Shown in pieces: positions 1 to 10,794 of a stretch of DNA of 64,000 nucleotides (the first letter of the stretch is position 1; every line of letters begins with the position of its first letter). The position numbers and the translations under genes were made by a program. The notes under the pieces were generated by a model. That model saw only the letters and a program-made list of their open reading frames with translations, ran no database searches and was not told the origin of the DNA. The stretch comes from Mycoplasmopsis equigenitalium (GTDB lineage: Bacteria; Bacillota_I; Bacilli_A; Mycoplasmatales; Metamycoplasmataceae), in contig NZ_CP101808.1 of assembly GCF_024498255.1 (NCBI RefSeq), positions 695,345 to 759,344 of the forward strand, written 5' to 3'.

Positions 1-259
1 AAACCGAATTAATTGAAAGGGGTGAGTGAAATTGTAAATTAAGTTTATCAAGCGAAATGATCTCATTCATTTCGGCATCAATCATACTTTTTTGCTCATT
101 TGTAAATTCAACAATTCCTTCGCTTTCATTTTCTACATCATACTTTGGTGTAAATGCGCCTAAAAATTCACTGTTGCTTGAAGTATTTGATGTAGCACAA
201 CTAACAACTGCAGCAACTGTAAATGGTAATGGAGTTAATAATCATATTTTTCTTTTCAT
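1..259 (-). CDS. Lipoprotein, N-terminal part (runs off window)
   Basis: N-terminal 86 residues of a surface lipoprotein; the rest lies beyond the window edge. The start is ATG at 259-257, preceded by AAAGGAAT as ribosome binding site. The protein begins with basic residues (MKRK), a hydrophobic stretch and a lipobox ending AAVVSC, with the lipidated Cys at residue 21. After that comes a Ser/Asn-rich spacer and charged sequence. Residue 6 is Trp encoded by TGA. It follows the P68-type lipoprotein gene on the same strand but a terminator lies between, so it is probably transcribed separately. No family can be assigned from this fragment. Confidence 0.8.
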
Positions 260-280
260 GTTATTCCTTTAGTGATGTAT

Positions 281-314
281 AAAAATATGAAATGGTTTGG
301 CATTTCATATTTTT
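281..314 (-). terminator. Intrinsic terminator after the P68-type lipoprotein gene
   Basis: Fourteen-base perfect stem (281-294 with 301-314), loop GTTTGG, with a T-run on the minus strand. It lies 11 nt after the stop codon of the minus-strand lipoprotein gene. Confidence 0.8.
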
Positions 315-324
315 TGGTTTTGAA

Positions 325-2460
325 TTAGCTAAATAATGTACCGTTAGATTCTTTAACTTTTTTAACAATCATTTCTTCGTATGTTGTTACTTTTGCTGCT
401 TCACCGTTTGCATAGTGGGTTGAAACGGTTGCGTAGGCAGCGTTGAAACTATCACGGAACTTGCTTCCTTGTGCGTCACCTAATTCTTCAAAAAGAACAT
501 ATTTTTCTGGTTCTTTTGAAACTTTAGTATAAACATCATAAGCATGTTTTAGGAAGATGTTCGCTTTTGATAGGTCGTTGTTTTCAAAACCTTTTTTAGC
601 GAAGATATAAGATGCTTCTTCTGAAATGTATTGAGTAGGAACTACTTGAGTTTTGCTTCCGATGTCGTATTTCTTATCGGTTACTAATCATTTCATAAAC
701 ATTTTGGTTGCATAGTCTTCAGCATCGTTGGCGTGAATACCCATAATCGAAGGACCTTGACCATAGAAAACATCTTTTTCGTCTTGTGAAGTTAATTTTG
801 AAGTTGTAGGTAAAATGAATAATTCATTATCGTTTACCCGTTTTGTACTTTGTGATTTTGCAAGTTTTTTAATTTTGCTGTCAGTAATATCTTTAATTAA
901 GTAAGCGATTTTTGAATCGCCTTCTTTTTTACCATCACCTATAGCAGCAATAATTTCTCCTAACTTAACGATGTTAGCATCGCCGTTAATTTCAGCATCT
1001 AAACCTGCTGCTTGACCAGCGTCAACAAGAGAAATTTTAGAATTACTGGTAATAGCTGCTTTATTGCTTTCAAAATTATTTCATGTGGTTTCGTCTTTTG
1101 TTATATAGTCGTATTTCTTAATTGAACTATTATCAATATCGAATTTCTTAACTGGGTTTGAATATTTCCCAATTCCAATTAAGTTATCTTTTTTTCTAAC
1201 GCTAACTTTTTCAATTCTTTCTAATTCGTATTCGTTTGTTCCATATTTATATACATCAGATGCATCAACACGGTTGTATTTGTAACCAGCAGTTGAGCCA
1301 ACTCAAAGTGCAAATTTGTGTTCGATAAATGTATTTGATGTATAAACACCTTTACCGTTAATAACAACGGCACCGTTACCCATAATTGGTTTTAATTTAT
1401 CAAACATACTTGCAAAGTTTTTATAAACTGTTGCTTCGGTTGATGCGAATGGTGAAAAGTCAACTTGTCTGTTACTATCTTTAGTAATCATTCTGGTAAA
1501 GCTTTCATCTGGATTTGCATTAACTGATGCAAAAGCAATGGTTTCAAGGAAACCGATTGCATCATCAAGTCCTAAAAAGTGAACTTGTGAGTTAACACCT
1601 TTTGATGATTCTTCAAATGTGTCTTGCGCAACTTTAGCAAATTCAACTAATTGGTTATAAATTCTGAATGTGTCAAAACCAATTATTAAATCTTTGTAAG
1701 CATCAGCAACAATTGATGATTTTACAGCACCTCATAATTTAGCAACTTCAGCACGGTCAGCTGCACCTTGTGTTTTAAGGTTGTTGTAGTATTCTGTAAA
1801 TGCAGGATCAATTTTTGCCCCTTTTGATACAAGACCTTCAATAATGTAACTCATTACTGGCGCGTTAACTGACATAACAGTTGTTGATTTGAAGGCGGGA
1901 ACCATTCACATACCATCATTTACAATGTTAGTTGTGTTACTATTTAAAACCATTACTGAATCAGAAAATACATCTTTTTTAACAGCAACTGTTTCATCAT
2001 CATCGTCAAAGTTTAATAACATCCCTTCACCAGCTAACATTGAAAGAACTGGTGCGTAGTTAGCAGTAAGGTTGTAAAACGCTTTAGCATCTTTACCTGA
2101 TAATTTACTTTGAACGTCGGTTGTTCCCCCTGAGTATCCACCAGCGATTGATTTAAGTTCAACTGGCATGAACCCTTTTTCATTTTTCATTTGTTCGTTG
2201 TATACCTTAATTACGGCTTCAAATGCTTTTCATTGCACATCACGACTTGATCAAGTCGAACCAAAAACAATTTTTCCATCATTTTCTTGATCAAAACGTT
2301 TACTAGCAAACTTGTCATTTGCAAGTTTTGCTACACCTTTAGGAACGTTTGGATCTGGTTTTGGTTTTGGTTCTTCGCTCGAACCACAACTAATCGCTGC
2401 AAGTGAAAATGCAGCAGATGCTAGGCCTAAAAAGCCAAGCATTACTCTAGATTTTTTCAT
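325..2460 (-). CDS. P68/P80-family surface lipoprotein, solute-binding-like
   Basis: Surface lipoprotein of 711 aa. The signal peptide ends in the lipobox LAAISC (Cys25), followed by a Ser/Glu/Pro/Lys linker (GSSEEPKPKPDP). The mature part (KIVFGSTWSSRDVQWKAFEAV, VYNEQM) resembles the mycoplasma P68/P80 lipoproteins, which look like extracellular solute-binding proteins of ABC importers; the ligand is unknown and no permease gene is adjacent. Start is ATG 2460, with AAAGGGG just upstream; a TTG 15 nt upstream is in frame but lacks a better site. Several Trp are TGA. A strong hairpin lies in its leader. Family assignment is from sequence memory, so moderate. Confidence 0.75.
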
Positions 2461-2474
2461 TTTTTCCCCTTTCA

Positions 2475-2508
2475 ATTAGCTTTCTAACGCCGTTGTAGGA
2501 AAGCTAAT
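2475..2508 (-). promoter_or_regulatory. 5' leader hairpin of the P68-type lipoprotein gene
   Basis: Perfect 10-bp inverted repeat (ATTAGCTTTC 2475-2484 with GAAAGCTAAT 2499-2508), 14-nt loop. On the minus-strand mRNA it ends about 5 nt before the AAAGGGG ribosome binding site. There is no T-run, so it is not a terminator. It could stabilise the mRNA or affect translation; its function is unknown. Confidence 0.5.
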
Positions 2509-2636
2509 CTACACTATTTATATATGAAAAATTATTTTTTATTAGAAAAAGGTAAATATTATCTAATTTTTGCCATAAAAATAATATATATAAAATATAT
2601 ATTTTTAAAATTAACACTGCATTAGCAAATTATCAA

Positions 2637-2642
2637 TATAAT
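2637..2642 (+). promoter_or_regulatory. Candidate -10 box for the tandem DHH genes
   Basis: TATAAT, 29 nt before ATG 2672. TTAACA at 2611-2616 is the nearest -35-like hexamer, but its spacing (20) is long. A plausible promoter for the two-gene DHH operon. Confidence 0.45.
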
Positions 2643-2671
2643 AATGGTGATGAAATTAGCAAAGGAGATAT

Positions 2672-3646
2672 ATGAAAAAAGGAAACTGAAAACAGGCTCT
2701 AGAAGCAATTGAAAAATACGATAACATCATTATTTTTCATCACACTAGACCAGACGGCGACTGTTTAGGTTCGCAACACGGATTAGCGGAACTAATCCGT
2801 CTTAATTACAAACATAAAAAAGTGTTTGTAGTCGGCGACAGTGATGGAATTTTTGATTTTATGAATTACAAATTCAATCCAGCAAACAAAATTGATTTTA
2901 AAAACTCGTTAGGAGTTGTGGTTGATGTGGCTAACAAGGATCGAATTCAAAATGTTGAAGTCTTGCTTGATGAACGTGTTAGTGCTCGTTTAATTATTGA
3001 TCACCACCCTAATGAAAGTGATATTAATTTTGATTACACATTTGTTGATTCTAGTTTTGCGGCTGCTGCCGAAATGGTAGCAGAGCTTGCCAAACGCGCA
3101 AAATGACAAATTAATAAAGAAGCAGCAAGTCATATTTATTTAGGAATTAATACTGACTCGGGACGTTTTTTATTCCCAAATACCAAACCTCGTACCTTCA
3201 AGCATGCTGCTTATTTATTAGAAAAAGGTAAATTCGATCTTAAATCATTACACGAAAACCTTTACAAGAAAACACTAGTTGATTTAAAAATGCAAGGACA
3301 CATTCTTACTTATTTTCAAACCAAGGATGATGTAATTTACTATATTGCTAGCAAAAATATTCAACAAGAATTTAATTTAAGCGCAAACGAAGTTGCGCGT
3401 TATAATAATCTGTTAGCTGGTGTCGAAAACTACTTAATTTGACTTTTCTTTGTCGAGTTAGAAGATGGATCTTACCGCGTAAGATTAAGATCAATGGGGC
3501 CAAAAGTTAACAAAATCGCAACAAAGTTTAATGGCGGGGGTCACGATTTAGCATCTGGTGCTAGCGTTAAAAACTACGCTGAAATTAACAAAGTAATCGA
3601 TGCAGCAAATGCTGCAATTAAAAAATGGAGAGCAAAATGCAAGTAG
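2672..3646 (+). CDS. DHH/DHHA1-family phosphoesterase (NrnA-like), copy 1
   Basis: Predicted cytoplasmic Mn-dependent phosphoesterase of 324 aa. Relatives (NrnA) degrade nanoRNA, pAp or cyclic-di-AMP products. Motifs in order: HHTRPDGDCLGS (about 22-33), VVDVA (about 92), IDHHP (about 109-113), INTDSG (about 158-163), and the C-terminal DHHA1 glycine motif GGGHDLASG (about 288). Start is ATG 2672 with AAAGGAG at an ideal distance. The next paralogue starts inside its last codons (10-nt overlap), so the two are coupled. Family secure; exact substrate unknown. Confidence 0.88.
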
Positions 3647-4590
3647 GTAATTATCAAATCGCACTGGAAAAAATTGAAAAATATGACAAAATTGTCATTT
3701 TCCACCACCAACGACCAGATGGCGACTGTCTTGGAAGTCAGTATGGATTAAGAGAAGCAATTCGTATCAACTATCCTAATAAAAAAGTCTGTGCTGTTGG
3801 CGATGACAAAGGACTATTTAAGTTTTTAGGCGGCAAACATGATGAAGTCCCAAGTATGGAGTTTATTAAGGAAGCATTAGCAATTATTGTCGATGCCAAC
3901 TATAAGGGGTGAATTGAATTCGCTCACTTACTTAAACCTGATACCTTTAAAGAAACCTTAAGAATTGACCATCACCCAAATGAAGATGACTTAGATAATG
4001 TTACTAGATGAGTTGATTCAAGTTATATTGCTGGCGCCGAAATGGTTGCCGAACTTGCTCTTAGAGCTAAATGAAAACTTACACCAAAAGCACTAAACTT
4101 TATTTATTTAGGAATTCACACCGACTCGGGTGCACTGCAATTTCAAAATACATCATCACGAACAATGCGAATTGTAGCCGAGCTAATGGACAAAGGTTGT
4201 GAACGTAATATGATCATTAAAAATTTAATGATTACTCCCAAAAAAGATTTAAGATACAACAGTTTTCTCCAAAGTTCATTCAAAACATATGGTAAAGTTG
4301 CTTATATCGTTATTACTAAAAAAGATCTTAAGAAATATGATATGGACACGCTTTCAGGAATGCGAGCAAATATCATTGGTAATATTGAAGGTCACCCAAT
4401 TTGAGTTACATTCCTTGAAGAAGAAAAAGATCAAATTCGTGTTGAATTTCGCTCAAATGGACCAATCGTTCGCAACGTCGCAGTTAAATGAGGCGGCGGG
4501 GGTCACGAACACGCTTGCGGTTGCATGATCAAAGATTTCAAATTTGTCGAAGACATTATTAAGGATTGTGATTTAGAAGCAAATAAATAA
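3637..4590 (+). CDS. DHH/DHHA1-family phosphoesterase (NrnA-like), copy 2
   Basis: Paralogue of the preceding gene, 317 aa. Motifs: HHQRPDGDCLGS (about 20-31), IVDAN (about 87), IDHHP (about 109), IHTDSG (about 160) and GGGGHEHACG (about 285). An ATG at 3625 is in frame, but GGAGAG ideally precedes ATG 3637, so that start is chosen. All catalytic motifs are kept in both copies. The beginnings of the two proteins are nearly identical in plan (NYQIALEKIEKYD versus NWKQALEAIEKYD), pointing to a gene duplication. The pair could form a heterodimer, since this family works as dimers; that is inference. Confidence 0.88.
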
Positions 4591-4614
4591 AACAAGCAAA
4601 GATAAATGCTTGTT
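4591..4614 (+). terminator. Terminator of the DHH operon
   Basis: Stem AACAAGCA (4591-4598) with TGCTTGTT (4607-4614), followed by T's. It starts immediately after the stop codon of copy 2. Confidence 0.85.
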
Positions 4615-4619
4615 TTTTC

Positions 4620-4648
4620 TTACTAATTTTAAATATTTATATTATAAT
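4620..4648 (+). promoter_or_regulatory. Candidate promoter of the tRNA pair
   Basis: TATAAT at 4643-4648 with a weak -35 (TTACTA 4620-4625, 17-bp spacer). It lies about 22 nt before tRNA-Tyr. Confidence 0.5.
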
Positions 4649-4670
4649 AATATGGCTTTACACATAATGT

Positions 4671-4754
4671 GGGGGGGTAGCAAAGCGGCCAAATGCGGGT
4701 GGCTGTAACCCACTTTCTTCGGATTCGGGGGTTCGAATCCCTCCCCCCCCACCA
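4671..4754 (+). tRNA. tRNA-Tyr (anticodon GTA)
   Basis: 84-nt class II tRNA with a long variable arm. The acceptor stem is seven G's (4671-4677) paired with seven C's (4744-4750). The anticodon stem is GGTGG/CCACT with GTA at 4705-4707. The T loop is TTCGAAT (4732-4738), the discriminator is A, and CCA is encoded. A homopolymeric G:C acceptor is striking in this genome. It is probably co-transcribed with tRNA-Gln 4 nt downstream. Confidence 0.95.
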
Positions 4755-4758
4755 TTTT

Positions 4759-4833
4759 TGCCCCATAGCCAAGCGGTAAGGCATCGGTTTTTGGTACCGA
4801 CACGCGTTAGTTCGAATCTAACTGGGGCAGCCA
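4759..4833 (+). tRNA. tRNA-Gln (anticodon TTG)
   Basis: 75-nt tRNA. Acceptor TGCCCCA (4759-4765) pairs with TGGGGCA (4823-4829), discriminator G, CCA encoded. Anticodon stem TCGGT/ACCGA encloses loop TTTTGGT, giving anticodon TTG. The T loop begins TTCGAAT. Confidence 0.95.
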
Positions 4834-4847
4834 AATGTCATTACACC

Positions 4848-4900
4848 AAGTTAGCGCACAGCTAACTTTAAAATAAAAGCAGGAATAATCGTCCTGCTTT
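4848..4900. terminator. Two hairpins between the tRNAs and the minus-strand surface operon
   Basis: First hairpin: AAGTTAGC (4848-4855), loop GCACA, GCTAACTT (4861-4868). Second: AAAGCAGGA (4876-4884) with TCCTGCTTT (4892-4900), flanked by A's on one side and T's on the other. The second can terminate both the tRNA transcript and the convergent minus-strand operon ending at 4908. Confidence 0.8.
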
Positions 4901-4907
4901 TTATTTT

Positions 4908-5132
4908 TTATTTGTATAGAGTAGCGGCTCCAGAAATTGTTAGTGCAAGACAAACAACAAGTAAAACAATTGCAATAATAAAGAAATAAAATCACTTGTT
5001 TTTTGGCGTTTTCTCACCTTTAACTTTAAAAGTTGAAGGGTCGGCACGACGAATTGGCCGGTGTGGAACTTCGTGATCCTGAGTAACTTCAAGAATCTCG
5101 CCAACAACTACTTCTTCATCATCATCGTACAT
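4908..5132 (-). CDS. Small single-pass membrane protein
   Basis: 74-aa protein with an acidic N-terminus (MYDDDEEVVVGEI), a basic middle (HRPIRRADP) and one C-terminal membrane segment (about 48-70, FYFFIIAIVLLVVCLAL). No family recognised. The start codon lies one base after the stop of the 1856-aa surface protein, and the ribosome binding site (AAAGGGAG) is inside that gene's last codons, so the two are translationally coupled. It may be an accessory or membrane partner of the giant protein; that is inference from position only. One Trp is TGA. Confidence 0.75.
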
Positions 5133-5133
5133 C

Positions 5134-8100
5134 TTACACTCCCTTTCTAGTTTTCTTTAAGTTTTTAACGGCAAAGAATAATCACACTCCACTACCAATA
5201 ATACCTGCTAATCCAATCGCTAATAAAGCAGCGGAAGCAAAATTAATTTCTTTCTTTCTGTGATGGATAATTGGTCCGCCTTGCAATTCTGAGATTTTGT
5301 TCTCATAATCTTCAGTTAATTTTTTAAGTTCTAATTCATTGTCTGCGATATTTTTATCAAGTTTAAGTTTTCCAATTGTGGTTTTTGCATCTTGATTCAA
5401 TGTGCCAAATTCTTTTTCTAATACTTTGGCGTCAGTTGCATTATCAATAGCAACTTCCATCTTTTCAAAAACAATATCAATTTCTTTTTGTACTGATTCA
5501 TCTCTTTTACCATATCACATCGTACTTGTTTTATCGTACTCTTTCTTTACTTTTTGATAGAAGTAAGTATAACTAGGTTTATTTTTAAGTGGTGTGATAT
5601 ATGATTTTCAAATATCAAGTGCTTTGTCTACTTTTTCCGAGTCTGATGAGAAAATGAATGATTTTGTTTTATTTTTGATTGTTTCAATTTCATTATTTAA
5701 TGATCAGAAGCTTAAGTCTGTTTTTAGTTCCGCTCTTGCGTGAGAAATGTCGTCTTGAGTAATAATGATAGTAACACTAACCTTACCGTACTGAATATCT
5801 TCAGGGTTAGTAAATTTAATACTTAATTGAAGATCTAATCAAACTGGTCTGTTTTCTGTAACTGGCGTATTATCTGTTTTGTCAATTCTTAATGTTATTT
5901 CATTATGTTTGGCGTTGTTAATTTCACTAATATTATTAAAAGATGATTTTAAACCTTGAATATGGAAAGTTAAATAATTATTGTTGTTATTATCTTCTAA
6001 GGTAGAAGGGTAAACACCTGGTTTTAGAATATCAATACCATTAGCTTTGTAGGTTGGTTTAATAAGATCTTTTTTAACAGTAACCCCAAGTTTACCACGT
6101 ATGTTGTTAAAAATATATTCATTAAATTCATTGCGTAAATATTGTTTTCATGTCAACATATCTTTTTCGACAGTCATGGTATGCGAAATGCCGTGCTTTT
6201 TGATTGATACATTGTATCTGATTTTCCCTTCTTCATCATTTACATAAATGATGTTTGTTTTCTCAACCTCAACCTTCTTTACTCAATCAACTGTTGTATA
6301 GAACTTTTTAAAATCTTCTTTAACAATAGATGATGGCATTTTCTCTTTAATCGTATCGTTTGAGAAGTTATTAGTGCTAATACTTTTTAATTGGTTATTA
6401 ACTTGGTCGGTTGTAATAAAGTTAGATAAAATAACTTTTTTCGTTTCTGTTAATGTGCCAATCGCATTTTTATGTTTAAATGTAAGTTTGACGTCAATCG
6501 TTCCGTTTTCATCATCTTGTTTAGTTACTTCGTATTCATGTACTATGTAATCAGGCGCATTTGAAATCGTGTTACCATTATTTGTAAAGACTAATTCGTG
6601 GTTAGTATTTACTTCCACCAAACTTGGTAAAGTGTCTATAACATCTATATTTCCTACTGAAATTGTGCCGAATTTGTCATGATCAACGAACTTTAAATTC
6701 ATATCAAAACGTTCAAATTGTTTCGTGTATGAATCAAAGCCATCTATTTTAATTGTTTGTGTTAAATCAGCCCTTGCACCGCCTACAACAATTTTTAAAT
6801 CTGTAAATTCAACATAACCATCTAAATTGTTATATGTTGGATTGAGACCGCCACTTAATTTAATCATTCTATTAACTAAGCTGTGATGATCGTGATCTTT
6901 AATTTCTAATTTTAATTCGTTCGCCAAGAATCCTTCTGGCAATCTTTCACCTAATGTTGTTTCATTGGCTACAGCAATACTTAAATCCTTGCCTTGGTTT
7001 GTCACAAGCGTGTCCAAGTAAGTTTGATAGGTCAAGAAACCTGTAATTTTTCCTGTACAAGTGCGTTCAATAAATTCCTTGTTCTTTTTATCATAAGTAT
7101 ATTTAATGTTAGCGCTGACTTCAATCGTTCCAGTTTCATTATTACGTGTTGTAATTTTTAAACTACTTGAGATTAAACTTGGATCTAACTGGGGAATGTT
7201 ATTTACAATAACTGTAATATGTTTTGTTTCCGCTTCGCTAGCAAAAACATCAGTAGCAGCATTCGCCATTGGTTCAAATGTTGCTTTCTCTAGTTCTTTA
7301 TGTAAGGTTGTAAAGCCAGTAAACTTAACAGACGCTAACTGGCTGAACACACTTCCTGAAATATAAGTTAATTTTAATTTTAATTTTAAAACTTCAATTG
7401 TTCCCTCTACATCATTATTTACAACCTCAAATGTATCAAATACAATACTAAAGTTTTCGTTTGGAACAACGCTTGATTTAGGGTTATTAGAAATAGTTAG
7501 TGTTAATTCATTAGGATTGTTTTTAATGCCATTTATACTTGGAAGTTTAGCTTTATCTCCAAGTAAATTAATAACATAATTGTTGTCTTTAACCATTGTG
7601 TCGATATATGTTTGATAAGTTAAGAAGCCACTAATTTTTTCTAAAATTGTACTTTCGATGTAAACAGATGATTGATCAATTCCATTGTAATAATATCTGA
7701 CTTTTATCTGTATGTCCACTTCGGCTTTTTCGTTATTTTTATTAGAAAGAGTAATGTCATTTGATACAGTTTCTATTAATCCTTTATCTAACTGAGGATC
7801 ATTACTTTCTTCCATTTCCATTTTCAAATTATTAAACATATCGCTAGTTGCTTCAGCAGCAAATATGTTTGATACATCTGTATTTGTTTTCATAATGAAT
7901 TTTTGATTATCTAATACTTTTTGTAAAAATGTAAAGCCGGTAAATTCAAGCGGTTGTAACTCATTAGCACTAACAACACTAACAGCTCCCGATAGGGTTT
8001 CGTATTTTAGATTTAACTTTAACCCTTTAACGCTAATCACACCTTGCAAATCATCAGGTTCGGCAGTAAGTCCATCTAAATTTAAGCTAAATTTATCATC

Positions 8101-10704
8101 GGAAACAACGTTAGATTTTGTATTATTTTTAATTTGTAGTGTTCATTTATCCGCACTAATTCCTTTAACATTATTCTTGCTTGGTAGTTTATCTTTATTT
8201 AATTCAGTATCTTCATTCAATAAACTTAATTTATAATTATTGTTTTTCACCATCTCATCAACATACTTTTTATATGTCATAAATCCCTGAAGCACAAAAT
8301 CTTTTTCTAAGGTATAAACATCATTGTCAAGTCATGTAATTTTTAATTTTACACTTATTGTTCCTAATACATTGTCTGGAGTAAAATCAGTAAATTCATA
8401 TTTGTATGAATCTGAATCTTTTAAATCTCAATTCAAAAGTTTAATGTTCTTATCAGAATACTCAACTGGAAAGTTATTTTTTTCGAGCTCTTTTAATGTT
8501 AAGTTGTCGCACAAGTTTTGAATTTTCGTGATAATTTTAGATTGGTTATCGACATTGTAAATCTTGTAATATGTTTTGCCATCAGAGTGTTTATAGTTAA
8601 TAGCAACATAAAGTTTTTCTTGAACTTTATCCACAATTAATTTATCCAGAATTAAATTTATTTCCTTATTTTCTTCTTTAGTTACTACAAATTCAATTTG
8701 ATCATTAAAATCAACAATCTTACTGTATTTTAAATTGCTAAGAACAGCTTCCTTAATAGTATCATCGCTTTTTGTAAAATCTATCGCTTCTATATAAGTA
8801 AACTGCAAATTATCTAAAACACTATTAACATCAGTTTTGTCATAACTATAGACTCTTCTTGGGAAAAAAAACTCTTCAGTGTTAAATATAGATTTTTGTA
8901 CTTGATAGTTTAGAAAAAAATCAGCCACACCATCAGTGTGATTAACAATTCCAGATGGATTGTTCGCTCCTTCTTCACTCGTAATTATTTTTTTGTTCTC
9001 ATCTAATAAAAGTGTATGAGATCCTTTGCCTTCAATTTTTTCAGGTTTGCCTCTGAATTTTATGTGTCATCCACGTTGAGTAATTGTTTCACGTTCCTTA
9101 AATATTTTCAAGTAAGGCATTGTATAGTTTTTATTAAAATTTGAAAATGTATCTAGAACACTGTTTTTTACTTCAATGATATCTTCTTTTATTTGAGTGT
9201 TGTTATAAAATAAATGAAAAGTAAAAATGCAATTTTTAGGATTCTTATTATATGTTATGCTATTGATTTTCACTTTTAACTTATTCTGGTCGAAATACTT
9301 ATCAAAAGGAGTGTTTCCAAAATATAATTTTCAGTTTTTGGTGTCTTTATATTCTACAGGATTATATACAGTATTAAGGTAAACAAGACTTCACCCTGAT
9401 GAAGTAATATGATCTTTAGTACTTCAAATTGGTAAAGTATCGAATTTTGATAAATTACCATTTGTATTAGCAAAAAGTCGATGAAGGTTTAGACTTTTAT
9501 TTTGTTCTGGGACAATAGTATTATTTAAATAAATGTTATCGTAAATAAATTTAAATGCTTTGTCAGTATATTTTCTAGGTTTTGTTTTTCAAGGATACGC
9601 AACCTTGCTTGGGTTTTTATCATCATAACTTAATGTAAAACTCAATGAAGTATCAATATTGTCAGCACTAATCGTTTCGAGTGAAACATGAGGGGTATAT
9701 TCTTTAGTATCTACTAAACTAGATGTTTTAAAAATAAACGCAGTTTGTCTGCTATCAATATCTTCAGAAATTAATTTATTGAGATTATCCTGATTTTTAA
9801 ATCAATCTTTACCACTAAAATCATAATTAAAGACATCAAGCTGTGTCTCAAAATTTGGTTTAATGTGATAAATAAAACTATTATTGTTATCTTGTTCAAT
9901 AAAATTTTTAATCTCGATAATTTTATCGATATGTGTTTTTAAGTATGTTGATTCGCTATCAATATTATAATTATTTTCATATTCCTTATCCGCGTCAACA
10001 TATTCAAAACAATATTTTTTTGCTTCCTCTTCATCAGAATAATAGCGAATTTTAATAATAGGAACATAAATTTCTTTGATAATTCCAATTAAAACGTTAC
10101 CATTAAAAATTTCGACATTACTTTTGATAAAGCTTGTTTTATTATCATATTTTTTGTTCTTATTAATATCTTTAAAAGGAAGATTGTCTACTCTGTCGAT
10201 ATTCTTAAATTTAAAAGTACAATTTAAATTTAATTTACTAATCTCACTATTAGTTGATATATATTTTTGCACGGCGGGGTTGTCAAGAGTAATATTATTA
10301 AAAATTTCCGTCGCGGCGGGTAATGTATAAAGATCTGTTAAACTCTTTGTTAGATTAGTTAAAAATGTTCCATCATTTTCATGAACCGGATCGTAAATAA
10401 AATGTTTAACTTCATTAGTCTGAGCAGAAACGTAATTACCAGATCCTTTCCCACTGATTTTATAAACTTCAGCTATAAATAAATTCATCTTGTCACGTAA
10501 CACTTTATCAATTGTTTCAAGGTCGCCTTTGTGTTCTGACGCTAAAATTTCTATATTCGGCGTTTCCGCTTTCTTCATTTCGTATTTACTGTGTGTAACA
10601 ACAGTTTCTTTTATATTTGTTATTTTTTGAAAAGTAAAAACCGCTAATAAAATTAGTGGAATAAAAAAAATAAAAAGTAACTTCTTTATTTTGTTTTTAA
10701 TCAT
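5134..10704 (-). CDS. Giant lipoprotein-17-related repeat surface protein
   Basis: 1856-aa membrane-anchored protein. An N-terminal signal/anchor (about 8-25, LLFIFFIPLILLAVF) follows MIKNKIKK; there is no lipobox. A C-terminal membrane segment (about 1825-1847, FASAALLAIGLAGIIGSGVW) ends in a basic tail. Between them are repeated beta-rich modules of about 100 aa, each ending in a GF motif (LQGF near 806, TGF 925, SGF 1025, TGF 1130, TGF 1221, DGF 1321), like the mycoplasma lipoprotein-17-associated domain. A helical, charged region (about 1640-1800) precedes the C-terminal anchor. Start ATG 10704 has GAGGAC upstream. It is open only with TGA as Trp. Likely a surface-exposed, host-facing protein; no ligand is evident. 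Confidence 0.85.
7042..8286 (-). repeat. Two-module tandem repeat inside the giant surface protein
   Basis: Two successive units of about 219 and 196 aa. Each begins with a GF[LM]TY module (GFMTYKKYVDEMV, GFLTYQTYIDTMV; a third start, GFLTYQTYLDTLV, follows at 7041) and contains a second, different GF module (GFTFLQK, GFTTLHK). The higher-order unit is therefore a pair of modules rather than a single domain. Confidence 0.7.
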
Positions 10705-10731
10705 ATTGTCCTCGTATATGTCTATATTAAT

Positions 10732-10737
10732 ATTATA
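10732..10737 (-). promoter_or_regulatory. Candidate -10 box of the giant surface-protein gene
   Basis: TATAAT on the minus strand, 27 nt before ATG 10704, in the short gap after the upstream operon's terminator. No clear -35 was found. Confidence 0.45.
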
Positions 10738-10770
10738 TATTAATAAAGAAATATGCTATTTTTGAAAAGA

Positions 10771-10790
10771 AAAAGGCCAAGCGGCCTTTT
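10771..10790 (-). terminator. Terminator between the two minus-strand surface operons
   Basis: Stem AAAAGGCC (10771-10778), loop AAGC, GGCCTTTT (10783-10790). It lies 4 nt beyond the stop of the tail-anchored coiled-coil gene on the minus strand. Confidence 0.85.
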
Positions 10791-10794
10791 TTTA

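Noticed and set aside
2520-2640. Replication origin in the very AT-rich gap
   Set aside because: No DnaA boxes and no dnaA or dnaN neighbour; it reads as two divergent promoters.
5134-10704. Series of separate short genes or a decaying pseudogene
   Set aside because: All breaks are TGA in one continuous frame; read as Trp the gene is intact, as are ftsH, gltX, aspS and others of known length.
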